A program made the position numbers and the translations under genes. A stretch of DNA of 64,000 bases from Hydractinia symbiolongicarpus (lineage: Eukaryota; Cnidaria; Hydrozoa; Anthoathecata; Hydractiniidae). Below the pieces are notes generated by a model. That model saw nothing but the letters and a program-made list of their open reading frames with translations, did not search any database and was not told the origin of the DNA. Shown one piece after another: positions 13,901 to 23,930 of the stretch. Each line of letters starts with the position of its first letter. Position 1 is the stretch's first letter. Location: NCBI RefSeq assembly GCF_029227915.1, contig NC_079882.1, forward strand, positions 12,276,001 to 12,340,000, given 5' to 3'.

Positions 13901-15021
13901 AGGAAATTTCATATCTGACTTTCAGAAAATATATTCTTTCATATAGTTTTCTTTAGCAGTTTACTTGATTAATATAAACAGTATACTCGACATGGATAAG
14001 ATTTTTCATGTATCCTTAAGTTGAATGAAGAGTATAGATTGGATAGTGGTGCAAATAGAAAAATGACAAACCGTTACTTTCCTTCTTGTTTAGAAAGAGG
14101 ACTTTGTCCGGAATCGTGCCCTGAAAATTACCGTCCAGTCTGTGGTAATGATGGGAATTTGTACGTGAATGAATGTGAACTGAGATTAAAAGCTTGCAAA
14201 ACCAAAAAAATGAAAGAATTAAAACGATCTTCAAAAAAAATTTGTCGTAAGTATCGAAACAACTAAATGTTTTCAGTTGCTTTTAGAGTTTCGATTTTGT
14301 ACCAACCTAAATTTTTAAGTTCATTTAAACCTCACTTGTTCTTCAGGTAATAAATGTATTTCGTCCTGCCCAAAAATGGATCGTAAAGTATGTGGAAGTG
14401 ATTCCATCACGTATCCCAACTTATGTGAGTTGTATCGACAAACATGTTTGAAGAAGAAAGTGGTGACTTTAGTAAAAAAACAACCATGTGGTATGTGCAC
14501 TATGACATCTTACAATGAACAATATACATGCTTTTTTAGAAGTACCATGCCTTTTTGCTGTGAGTTTAGGTTACTTTAAGGAATTCTACAGAGTATGATA
14601 ACTTTTCAACGATTCCAAATTAACATGCTTTCTAATGTCCAAACAACCTAAAATCATTTTATAGTGATGAAAGATGTATAATTTTTTAAATGAAGGCTTA
14701 ATTTTAATAAGAAAATCAAGAAACAGACTAATTCTGCAACAAATTCAATGTGATTAGATGAACGAGCCTTAGTAGTATAATTCTTTTTTTTTTTTAATTC
14801 TTTGTTAACATTTTGAAACTCCACCCTTGATTCTTTTAGACTAGACTTAAGTTAGGAAAGTTGCTTAAGCAATTTGTCAATGTCTGTTCTTTCCTAGTAT
14901 TATTAAGTCAGTCTCGTTTATTCAACTTTTTTATTGTATAGATTCCTTAGAAAGATCTCTTCCATCGTTACGCCAGAAAATAGCAGTCGATATCGGTTCC
15001 GCTCCTGTCTCAAAACGATAA
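10918..15021 (+). CDS. secreted five-domain Kazal-type serine protease inhibitor
   Basis: Seven coding exons join with consistent phases: 10918-10975, 11150-11287, 11458-11598, 13279-13434, 14094-14246, 14347-14490 and 14942-15021 (870 nt, 289 residues). Exon 1 encodes a 19-residue hydrophobic signal peptide ending in a small-residue site (VDAT). Exons 2-6 each encode exactly one Kazal domain with six cysteines and the family core (for example CGSDGKVY, CGSNGKTY, CGNDGNLY). Every intron is phase 1, so each domain is a symmetric, shuffle-ready unit. Kazal domains block serine proteases by presenting a P1 residue two positions after the second cysteine. Here P1 reads Lys, Lys, Asp, Glu, Lys, so domains 1, 2 and 5 should prefer trypsin-like enzymes while 3 and 4 are acidic. 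Exon 7 adds a short tail. Secretion and inhibition are inferred from the family. Confidence 0.87.
11690..13225 (-). mobile_element. degenerate LINE (RTE/L2-like reverse transcriptase) in Kazal intron 3
   Basis: On the minus strand a reverse transcriptase relic is legible. The motif B region (HQGSVLSPLLFVLVLEAL) lies within 12356-12568, and segments resembling the motif A neighbourhood and the upstream linker (PDNDIVEGPAKQIKTEG) lie at about 12600-13021. Several stops and frameshifts interrupt it. The C-rich codons on the plus strand contrast with the AT-rich intron around it. It sits antisense within intron 3 (11599-13278), and its splice sites are untouched. Element ends were not identified; the limits are where recognisable similarity fades. 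Confidence 0.7.
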
Positions 15022-15355
15022 AGAAGCATGAAATATCTGGCTGCTTAGACGAATGTGTCTGCTTAAATGTCTCTGGCATTGTTTTTTCTATTGTGTTTTG
15101 TTGTATATAGTTGTTAAATTTTTGTATCGAATTTTTTAAAAAGGCTGTTTCACTAGCACATTTTTGTAAAGAATTTTTGACCGAATTGTTGTACGAATTT
15201 TGTTTTAGAAAATCAAGCGCTGTTACAAACCACTTTCTATTTTTTACTGAAGATTTGAGCAGGCAAATTAATATTTTTTTAATTATGTAAAAGTTTGTTA
15301 TTGTTTTTTATGCTTTTTATATTTATAAACTTTTTTATTTATATTTTGAAATAGG

Positions 15356-15371
15356 AATAAATAGAAATAAA
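15356..15371 (+). terminator. tandem AATAAA polyadenylation signals, Kazal gene
   Basis: Two AATAAA hexamers (15356-15361 and 15366-15371) lie about 340 bp downstream of the Kazal gene stop codon in a T-rich 3' region. They are the best candidates for its 3' end signal. Confidence 0.45.
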
Positions 15372-15710
15372 TCTTGCACCGAAGCGTTCACAAATACTTA
15401 TACATTCGTTTTCTTCTCCATTGAAAAAGCTTTTACGGACCAAATAGTTTATAATAACGTGTGCAACATAAGGCACCTTATGAAATTTTCATGTTCCTCA
15501 CGGGTCACATATGAAATAGATTTTTCCAAGGCTCGATCATATTTCAGGACAATTCAGAGATATGTATTTGTCGGTTTTTGGACCACACTGTTAACAGTGT
15601 CAATATCCCACTGTCCCAGCACTCCTTTAGCTGTCCCAGCACTCCTTTCAACATCCCAGAACTTGGTTTTGGGATTAAAGCGGAAAACCCCTCGCCCCTA
15701 AAACTATATC

Positions 15711-15745
15711 TGCGCATGCGCAAAATAAATTCTAGGGAAATTCTC
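15711..15745 (+). promoter_or_regulatory. NRF1-like palindrome plus kB-like site before PolB copy A
   Basis: TGCGCATGCGCA (15711-15722) is a perfect palindrome fitting the NRF1 consensus. It is followed 12 bases later by GGGAAATTCTC (15735-15745), close to a kB site. The same pair recurs before the second polymerase copy, so it is probably the ancestral upstream region of the element. Function is inferred from motif match only. Confidence 0.35.
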
Positions 15746-15811
15746 ATTATTCAAGCTGTCTCAATTTCTGTCCAATTTAAAAAAAAATTATTGATAAAAA
15801 ATATATATATA

Positions 15812-17530
15812 ATGAGACAAATGAGTTTTTTTATAAATGAAATCAGCGCAATATGCAACGCTGTATCAGCACCAGTAGCATCCACTACCAATACTCTTAC
15901 CACTCGATTGCAGAGTGTGCGGGATACCGTTAGCGATTATTACGACAAAATAAAGGACGAAATCAAAAAACGACTTAATCTTCACGATGAGGTCGAACAG
16001 GAAATGCAGGAGGACCACACCGAAGACGTACATTTGAACTTACGCCTCGGGAGCATAAACATGCACTCCACAAGACATTTCGAAGTTTTCGAATACGCGG
16101 TGTTAAAAAGGCTGACGTTGATATATAGCACTGGTTCGACCGCATGCAGAGCAATTGATTATTGAATAGGTGAAAGATATGGGTTGTGCCAAAGTTCAGT
16201 TATCTATGTGGATCATGAGGAAAAAAGAGATTATGCTTGCTGTTCAACCTGATGCAGAAGATTTTAATGAAGCTGAAAATGTACAGCATGCAAACGTTGA
16301 TCAATACGCAAGAGTTAAAAAGGTATTTAATAGCAAACTCATGCAGGTACTTCAAGGCAGTGATGTAAATGAGCTGCTTGATAATATGTTTGCACAAATA
16401 AGGGTTCCTGTTAAAAATTCAGCGCTACCGCAGAGTGGGTTTATAATCGATCGGATAATGCACCTGGACATCAAATTTCACAAACTGCAGCTTACACGAG
16501 GTTCCTCCTATATCAAATTACCATCTTGGATTAGTGCAAAAAAGGCTATCATCAACCCAAAAAACAATGATGAAGAGTGCTTCAAATGGAGTGTTATTAG
16601 CACTGCACCATGAAGAAATCGATACTCAACCAGGGCGCGTCACTAAATTACGACACCTTGCTGATCAATACAACTGGGAAGGCTTGGAATTTCCTCTGGA
16701 CATTAAAAAAATAATAAAATTTAAAAATAACAACCCCAAGATTGCAGTCAATATTATATATTCATTGGGGACTAGCAGCATCAATATTTTGCATAGGTCT
16801 GGCTACAACTCTTCACGTGAAAAACAGGTGCACATGCTGCTTATCACAGATAATGAAAAAATGCACTATACCTGCATCAAAAATCTCTCAAGGCTGTTGA
16901 GCAAAGGGAACTCTAAAAATGAAAATGCGATGCATTTCTGCCTAAATTATCTGCAGGCATTTAATTGTGTAGAATCCAGGGACAAACATTATAGCTATTG
17001 TAAGGATCACGAGGCAGTTAAAAATACAATACCAACAGAAAATGAAAATGGTTAAAATATCAGGATGGTCAACAGCAATTCAAGGTCCCGTTTGCGATTT
17101 ATGCCAATTTTGAAGATGTACTATCGGGTTGGTGCACATATAGCAAATTTGCCTACGGAGAAGTATCAGATCCATTGAATACATACCGTGGTAAGGACTG
17201 TGTGGTAGAATTTATAGGGAACTTAGAAAACGAGGTAAAGAGGTTGTATAACATGTTTCCACAGCAGCTGATGACTGAGCTCACAGAGGTGCAAGAGAAA
17301 GAGCACAACGAGGCAACAGAACGCTATATTTGCATTAAGCCATTCAACGATCCTACGAACAATCGGTTCAGGATCACTGTCATTATACAGGGATTTATCG
17401 GTGTGCAGCCCATAACAATTGTAATTTAAAATAAAAGATTCCTGGCCACATCCCCATCATCTTCCACAATCTGAGTGGGTACGAGCTTGGAAAAAAATTC
17501 AACACTGAGGAAGAGATAGCAAAATGTATG
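15812..17530 (+). pseudogene. PolB copy A: N-terminal half only, frameshifted
   Basis: The remnant starts at an ATG at 15812 and runs through at least four frames (15812-16165, 16170-16613, 16534-17055, 17175-17429). It holds the N-terminal regions of the Polinton-type polymerase polyprotein seen also in copy B: the LHDEVEQE segment, the LTRGSSYI and KKAIINPKN blocks, the HEEI segment, and a Cys/His-rich zone (HYSYCKDHEAV). It ends in a damaged equivalent of the CHIC-type zinc motif (YICIKPF) just before the exonuclease region. The polymerase palm is absent. Copies A and B are clearly homologous but well diverged (for example LDIKFHKLQLTRGSSYI against LDVDFHKLRLTRGSSYI), so they are two old insertions or an old duplication, not a recent one. 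Confidence 0.7.
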
Positions 17531-17687
17531 TTCTAGCGCAGTCGCGTGCGCGCAATGCTGTGACATCACAGCAAGTTAAAACAATCCTCTAATAGTCACC
17601 GCACCATCCAAAACCTAGTCCCTATTATTCACCGCAATGACGGCATCAAGATTCTAGCGCAATTCCCTGAAAATTAACGGGCATACA

Positions 17688-17756
17688 GGGGAAATTCCCC
17701 AATGATACTAATACTCATCAAAAATCAACGCATGCGCAGTAAAGAGGGAAATTCCC
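17688..17756 (+). promoter_or_regulatory. paired kB-like sites and NRF1-like palindrome before PolB copy B
   Basis: GGGGAAATTCCCC (17688-17700) and GGGAAATTCCC (17746-17756) flank ACGCATGCGCA (17728-17738). The order palindrome then kB-like site, with a spacer of about 7-12 bases, repeats that upstream of copy A. The SAP-like ORF starts about 30 bases further on. A promoter role is inferred, not shown. Confidence 0.38.
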
Positions 17757-17789
17757 TTGAGGGAAATAACTGCGTTAGTTTTGAGCAAG

Positions 17790-18122
17790 ATGAAATCCTC
17801 CGACAATGCAAAAATTCTATATAATAAAAAGAGAATGAATTCATACACTGTCAAACAATTACGTGATATTGCAAAAGGTTGTGGATTAACAGGATATTAC
17901 AAGCTACGTAAGGCCGAATTGGTTTCCTTATTGGAGGACGTACCGCAGAGGCCACCCAGAAGGGCTGGGCAACGAAAGCCCATAAGGCCGGTAACCATAC
18001 TACCAACGATGGAGGCCATGGATATTTTCGAGAAACAGGAAATGTCGAAAAATCGTTCCTTTGTAAGGGATAAGATGGAGGAATGGTATAACTGGCTTGG
18101 AACGCTGTTCCAAAGCCTATAA
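17790..18122 (+). pseudogene. SAP-like N-terminal module of the PolB reading frame (copy B)
   Basis: An ORF with a likely ATG at 17790 begins with a short helix-extended-helix motif (YTVKQLRDIAKGCGL, then YYKLRKAELVSLLED). This matches SAP or Rho-N-like DNA-binding modules, which occur at the N-terminus of polymerase ORFs in this element type. It then runs through a Pro/Arg-rich linker to an early stop at 18120-18122, twelve bases before the next polymerase segment opens at 18134 in another frame. It is therefore read as a broken N-terminal part of the same gene. No equivalent is visible before copy A. Confidence 0.55.
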
Positions 18123-18133
18123 AAGAAGGGGTC

Positions 18134-21010
18134 ATGAGCAATTATGCAAAATTCAAACGCGGGGTGATGAAGATCTATCGCAGGGTAGCAAATACAAGAC
18201 CTACACTGCATGATGAAGTCGAACATGAGGCTAAGGAGGACTATGTACATGAACAGCCAGGGCAAGATTTCACACCACAGGAACATAAGCATGCTCTTCA
18301 CAGGACCTTTCGTAGTTTTCGAATTCCTGGTATAGGAGGTGCCAACGTTGACGGTTATATCGGGAAGGTGCGACCCAACGTGAAAACCTTAGTTGAGGGG
18401 CAGATAGAAGATATGGGGTCAGCGAAGATACAGATATTCCTATGGATTATGTGGAAGAAGAAGAAGAAGAACCTGGGGGAGGCCAGCGATGAGGAGTATA
18501 TTGAGGTAGAGAAGGTTTTCACCAACAACATGACGTCAGTCTTCCAGAGCAACGACGTGCATGACATGCTGGATAGGAAGTTTGCCCGGGTGAAAACACA
18601 TGTAGAAAATCCAGCATTACCCCGGAGTGGTTTCACAATCTCCAAAATACTATACCTCGACGTAGACTTTCACAAATTGAGACTAACAAGGGGTTCATCA
18701 TATATACAAGCACCTAATTGGATAGCCTCCAAGAAGGCCATTATTAATCCAAAAAATGATGATGAGGAGTATTTCAAGTGGGGGATCATCGCAGCCTACA
18801 TCATGAGGAGATTGAAAGGGATCCAAAAAGAATCAGCAAGCTGAGACCATAACAATCCGGCTGGTGTACCTACATCCCCTTTGCCTATGGGAATGTACCA
18901 GATCCCCTAACAGTATACAGGGGTGAGGACTGTGTAACCCGCTTTGTCAACCACCTGGAGGATGAGGTTAAAAGACTATATAGTACATACCTGCAGCAGG
19001 ACATGAAGCCTTTAACAGATGTCCTAAAAAGGGAACATGACGAGGCATCGAAATGTCACATATGTTTGAAACCTTTCGATGACAGCAAGAATAACCGTAA
19101 AGTCAGGGACCATTGCCACTATACCGGGGGATATAGGGGTGTAGCGCATAATAGCTGTAACCTCAAATATAAGATACCTAACCATATACCCGTGATATTC
19201 CATAACTTATCGGGGTTTGGTGCGCATATTTTCATACGAGAATTAGGTGAAAAAACGACACTCAGGACATTGGGTGCATCGCCGAAAATTTTGAAAAATA
19301 TGTTAGTTTTAACGTGAAAATCAAGGTACACCTTGGAGGCATGGGATACGGGGATGGTGAGAAGTACAAGACCATAGAGATTAGGTTCATCGATAGCTGC
19401 AGGTTCATGGCATCATCGCTGGACAAATTGGCAAGCAACATCAGCGATGAGCAGTGTAAAAATCTCCGTTGGTTTTTCAATGAGGATGACACATTTAAGC
19501 TCATGTGCAGAAAGGGTGTGTACCCCTATGAATGTATGGATGGATGGAATCGATTTGGGGAGACTGAGTTACCTCCCAAGGAGGCCTTTTACAGCAAGCT
19601 GAATATGAAGGGTATCAGCGACAGGGACTATACCTATGCAAAAGAGGTATGGAATGTCATTACCCCAGAGGGTGATAACGTTACCATGGGGGACTATCAG
19701 GATGTGTACCTGACAACAGACGTCCTGCTATTGGCCGACGTCATCGAGACTAGTGGAGGCGTCTGCCTGGACAATTACAAGCTTGATCCTGCCCATTTTT
19801 ACAGTGCACCCGGCTTAGCCTGGAAGGCAGCACTCAAATTTACGGGTATAAGGCTAGAGCTCCTTACCGATCCCGACATGCTCCTGATGTTCAAGAAGGG
19901 TATAAGAGGAGGTATTACCCAGGCTGTACACCGATATGCCAAGGCTAATAATAAGTACATGAGAGAGCAGTACGATCCGGGGGTTGAACCCTCCTGCCTT
20001 CAGTACCTCGACGCAAACAACCTATATGGATGGGCGATGCGTCAAGACTTGCCCACGGACGGCTTTAAATGGATGTCGAACGTAAAAGCATTCACTGAAA
20101 AGCTTTTCATCAGGAAGCTCGTTGAGGATAACAAGCATGGCTATATTCTGGAGGTAGATATCGATTACCCTGATGAACTGCTTGAGAAACATCATGAGCT
20201 ACTGTTCCTGCCCGAACGAAGAAAGGTCCATAAGGTTGAGAAAATGATACCTAATTTGGAAAACAAGTGTAAATATGTGCTACATATTAGAGCCCTTTAC
20301 GAGGCTATATAACATGGGCTTGAGCTCAAGAAGGTGCATAGGGTCATTAGGTTCAACCAGAAGCCCTGGCCGGCGGGGTACATTGATCACAACACGAGGT
20401 TGAGAACAGCTACCGGGAACGATTTCGAGAAGGATTTTTACAAATTGATGAACCTTTCGGTGTTTGGGAAGACCATGGAAAACATTAGAAATCATCGCAA
20501 CATCCAATTGGTTACCAATGAGGACAAGTATATGAAGCTTGTGATGAAACCAAATTTCAAGGGTGGTAGCAGGTTCAGTAAAAACTTACTAGGTGTGGAG
20601 ATGGGTAAAACAGAGGTGAAAATAAATAAGCCTATATACATCGGCCAGGCCATCCTGGATATGTCAAAGCTGATCATGTATGAGTTTCATTATGACTACA
20701 TGCAACCTAAGTACAGTAGCAAGCTACAACTCTGCTATATGGACACGGACTCCTTTGTGTACCACATCCAAACGGATGACTTTTACAGGATCGCGCAGGA
20801 TGTTGAGGCACGCTTTGACACAAGTGCTTATAATGCGGATGATAGAACCCCCCCCCCCCAATAGGCAAGAACAGAAAGGTGGTGGGCTTGATGAAGGATG
20901 AATTAGGTTGCAAAATAATGACCGAATTCACCACCCTGAGGGCTAAACTCTATGGCTATCAGAGCTTTACCAAAAAAGGCGGTGTTCGCAAAGCAAAGGG
21001 TGTAAAGAGA
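18134..21010 (+). pseudogene. PolB copy B: exonuclease and polymerase domains, broken
   Basis: A decayed family B DNA polymerase of the protein-primed (Polinton) type. In order it shows: the LHDEVEHE and LTRGSSYI N-terminal blocks (18134-18844); an endonuclease VII-like zinc motif, CHIC followed by RDHCHYTG and AHNSCN (about 19050-19160); the exonuclease II region with FGAH where an acidic residue is expected (19219-19230); exonuclease III as YLTTDVLLLADV (about 19710); palm motif A as DANNLYGWAM (about 20010); motif B as LMNLSVFGKTMENIRNH (about 20445); and the catalytic YMDTDSF (about 20738). Breaks include an internal deletion near 18842, frame changes at about 19317 and 20312, and a shift at the poly-C run at 20847-20860. 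The C-terminus runs into the end of the opposing gene at about 21010. Confidence 0.82.
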
Positions 21011-21059
21011 TGTGTCACATGTACCTTTTTGCTAGCACCACTGCCAGAGGCGATCCGCG

Positions 21060-22028
21060 ACCTCAACCGGCCGTGTGATTTGACTTTGCCTTTACAACAG
21101 GCTTCTTTACCTTATTCAGATCAACTTGAATCCCAACGTTTACATCTGCAGGCACGATCAAGACGTTGTTATTATAACCCTCGATTTTACCTAAAAGATT
21201 CATATCTAAGGGCAACGTGTACACACTGGGCATAACAGCAAAATTAACCGACCTTCGAGCATATTGGAGCACTTTTTGAAAACGTGTTATATCTTGCCCT
21301 ACATTCTCTCCCAGGAGCACCATATTTTGAAACTTTTGCAGCAGGATTTGTCTCGTTGTATAGTTGTCTGCACCGGAACCTAGTAAGGATGCTTTTGCTT
21401 CAGACTGTGACCCAAGCAACAAGACCACGTAGACGCGAATACTTTCACTCAATTTTGTCAGACCTTCTGCTGTAAGGCCCTGACTTGTTGGCATGATAAA
21501 TTTTGCGTAATTTCCATCAACTTAGAGCCACCATGAACCGTTAGTTAGTAAAGCGCCTACTGCTTTAAATTTATACAGACCATGGGGATCTGCACCGTAT
21601 TCACGACACACCTGTGCAAATCCAGATGTCGAATAAGGATTTTTGTATTGACTAGACCCATCGTTAAAGGGCATGGGCACTTTCATTCGACCAAGTATAC
21701 GACGCATGTGATAGTAGGCATGAAATTTAAAGATCGAGTTGACAAGGGGCACAGATCCTATTATATGTTTAGCAGAAATCCCTAGATCTGTTGTTGCACA
21801 ATGAGCTGTAAAATTAACCTGGATGTTCTAGTAATCCAATGCTTGCCCATTCCATCCAACTCGAACGGGATCGTTAAGGTAAGTCAATAGGACTTTGATG
21901 GGATACTTGCTAAACTCTGGAAATACTACGGGGATATAAGCCAGATGTTCCAGATTCGTGATACCCAGAGGCCATTCTCCCCTGTTTGATTTGTATTTTG
22001 CTTTGGGGTTGTATAAATAAATATTCAT
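21060..22028 (-). pseudogene. Polinton-like element gene, minus strand, unrecognised, two in-frame stops
   Basis: From an ATG at 22026-22028 (minus) one frame runs 322 codons to a stop at 21060-21062, interrupted only by two in-frame nonsense codons (about 21825-21827 and 21519-21521). Sequence quality is otherwise good, with no frameshift. The protein has NLEHLAYIPVVFPEF near its start and FKFHAYYHMRRILGRMKVP mid-way. I do not recognise a fold with confidence. A virion structural protein is plausible from the element context alone. It converges tail-to-tail with the PolB remnant and diverges from the next gene with start codons overlapping in a CATG. Confidence 0.5.
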
Positions 22029-22696
22029 GTTTCTTATAAGAAACACGAAGCAATTGTATATCACTGATATCAACAACCCTACAATTTTTAATGATGACCT
22101 AGGGCAGGGCACGAGGGTCGCTTTAAAATCAATTAGTATTCGAGGCGGCTTGTTGAACCTATTTAAGGATACCACTTTTAATATCTGGAAGGAGAAATCG
22201 GGATCTTACCAGATACCTGGATCATTATCGTGAAAGGGCTGTACAAAATCGAGGATCTGGCATCGATTATCGACAAACAGGCTAATGGAAATGTCATGAT
22301 ATTTATAATAAATAATGGCTACTGCAGCTTCGTGTGAGTAATGACTTTAAAGTTAGTATTGATACAGCACTTCAAAAACTCATTGGTTTATCTGATCTAC
22401 CCGATGGTGTAAAGCACTATACGACAGGCGATTATCATGTATACTTCATGACTGAAAATTATCGGAGATTAAGTCTTATATGCCCTCAGTTAGATGAGAA
22501 TGATTGCTTGCTTAATGGAAAAAAATCAAAAATTCTTGCTTTGTTCCTCACCAAAGAGTTAAACTTTTGGGGAGATATACTCACCTGGAATCTTGAAACT
22601 CCGACCTATCTTCCGTTGAAAGGTTCAACGGATAGGCTCGAGTTCCTGCTGACCGATCAATATCACCCTGAAAAAATGTTGCTTTTACAGGACTAA
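22027..22696 (+). pseudogene. Polinton-like element gene, plus strand, unrecognised, frameshifted
   Basis: Starting at the ATG at 22027-22029, one frame runs to a stop at 22231-22233 (YITDINNPTIFNDDLG, then GGLLNLFKDTTFNIWKEK). Reading resumes through a second frame (KGLYKIEDLASIIDKQANGN) and a third (22334-22696, with LIGLSDLPDGVKHYTTGDY) to a stop at 22694-22696. Together they span about 220 residues. The segments look like continuous protein once frames are followed, so this is one gene broken by small indels. No domain was recognised. Its start overlaps the start of the divergent minus-strand gene. Confidence 0.5.
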
Positions 22697-22725
22697 CGAT
22701 GCAAATAATTATAGAATAAAAGAAT

Positions 22726-23262
22726 ATGGATGATAGAATGAAATTGTATCCACCCTTACCGCCGAGTGCACCTGAGTACGATACTATGCAGGATGCGCAA
22801 GATGAAAGTTAGGTCTATAATATAGAAAAGATTAAACAGATCGAAAAGTTTCTACGATCAGAAGTGAGCTACAGTAACAACGTTACCAAGCGATTCAAGT
22901 GTCGTGCAACGGCAGCTACAATCAGTGATACTTTGGTAGTCACCGCAATTACTGCTCTTAAACTCGATTCAGTCGTAAACTTTACCACGGGGGTTGGAAT
23001 TCCAGTAAGTATTGCCCTCGCCTCAGCTGGAATCATCCTTGGACTCTCTTTCGCTGTCGTGCATAAAGTGCAAAAAATCTTTGATTCGAAAGCCAAGAAA
23101 CATGACAGGATCAATACTCTGGCTAAGGCCAAGTTAGACTCCATCCCGAGCCTCATTTCAAAAGCAGTAGAAGGCTTGGACATCTCGCATGAGGAACTCG
23201 AACACTACCGTCCCAAAACCGACAAATACATATCTCTAATTCGTAGAATGAAAATGGCATAA
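22726..23262 (+). pseudogene. small membrane protein with late-domain-like motifs, one nonsense codon
   Basis: One frame of 178 residues from the ATG at 22726 to the stop at 23260-23262 is interrupted only by TAG at 22810-22812. The first 20 residues contain LYPPL and PSAP, which match the ALIX-binding YPxL and TSG101-binding P(S/T)AP late-domain patterns. The middle has two hydrophobic stretches (around TLVVTAITAL and PVSIALASAGIILGLSFAVV), and the C-terminus is basic and helical. It is the last gene in the element. A membrane or envelope-associated role is inferred from composition and motifs; the family itself was not identified. Confidence 0.5.
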
Positions 23263-23930
23263 AAATATAAATTTCAGGTGGTAAGGGTGCCTGCAAGGGC
23301 GCTTCGATCTTGAAATTTCCTGTTTGGCGTGTTTTCAAAAATAACTGACGTAATTGCGGGCATCAACAAGCCTCGAAAAATGATCCAGATATTTTGCCTG
23401 AAAACTGCGAAAAACGGAAGCTTAAGTTAAACGTAAATAATATAGCAAACAAATATAACATTCCGAAGCTATTTTTGTGACTTGCACTTATAACTAAAAA
23501 ATAATAAGCGAATCACCCGTGGAGAAGCGCTCGTTTTACTACATAAAGCTTTTTACCCGGCATTTTGTAAAGTCTCTATATTAAAAAATACCCGCAGTCC
23601 GCCATGTAACGCAAAGTTGGGTTGTGTTACGGAAATGCGAAATTCCGCTTAGTTTTGGCTGTAAAAGGTAATATATTAAATAAACATTTTTTTCTTCTCG
23701 AGGTAATTTAAATGTTCTCAAAGCTTTGTCTGTTTTGTAACTTAAGGAATCCGTACTTCGTAATATAAATTCTCGTGCCGATGGTGTTATACTAGTTTTT
23801 CAAAATGTTTTTTATAAACTGCTGAGTGCTGAGAGACGTCGTTTCTTTTCTTGAGTTTGTAAACATTAAAAACAAAATTTTTATTTTAATTTTTTTCTCA
23901 TAAAAAATGTACTGTACAAATAAAACAAAA
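23263..23930. other. non-coding right flank of the Polinton-like block
   Basis: No ORF with recognisable protein features is present. The right boundary of the mobile element must lie somewhere here, but no terminal inverted repeat matching the left side was found by eye. Confidence 0.4.

Larger units (their letters stand above)
15700..23300 (+). mobile_element. decayed Polinton/Maverick-like element with two PolB remnants
   Basis: This block is less AT-rich than its surroundings and is densely packed with intronless coding remnants. It holds two successive same-strand copies of a family B DNA polymerase ORF, a convergent minus-strand gene, and two small plus-strand genes at the right end. 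This compact, bidirectional, virus-like arrangement with a protein-primed-type PolB matches Polinton/Maverick elements as found in cnidarian genomes. No retroviral-type integrase, packaging ATPase or maturation protease was recognised, and terminal inverted repeats were not found by eye, so the limits are approximate. Every ORF longer than a few hundred bases carries a stop or frameshift, so the copy is inactive. Confidence 0.72.
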
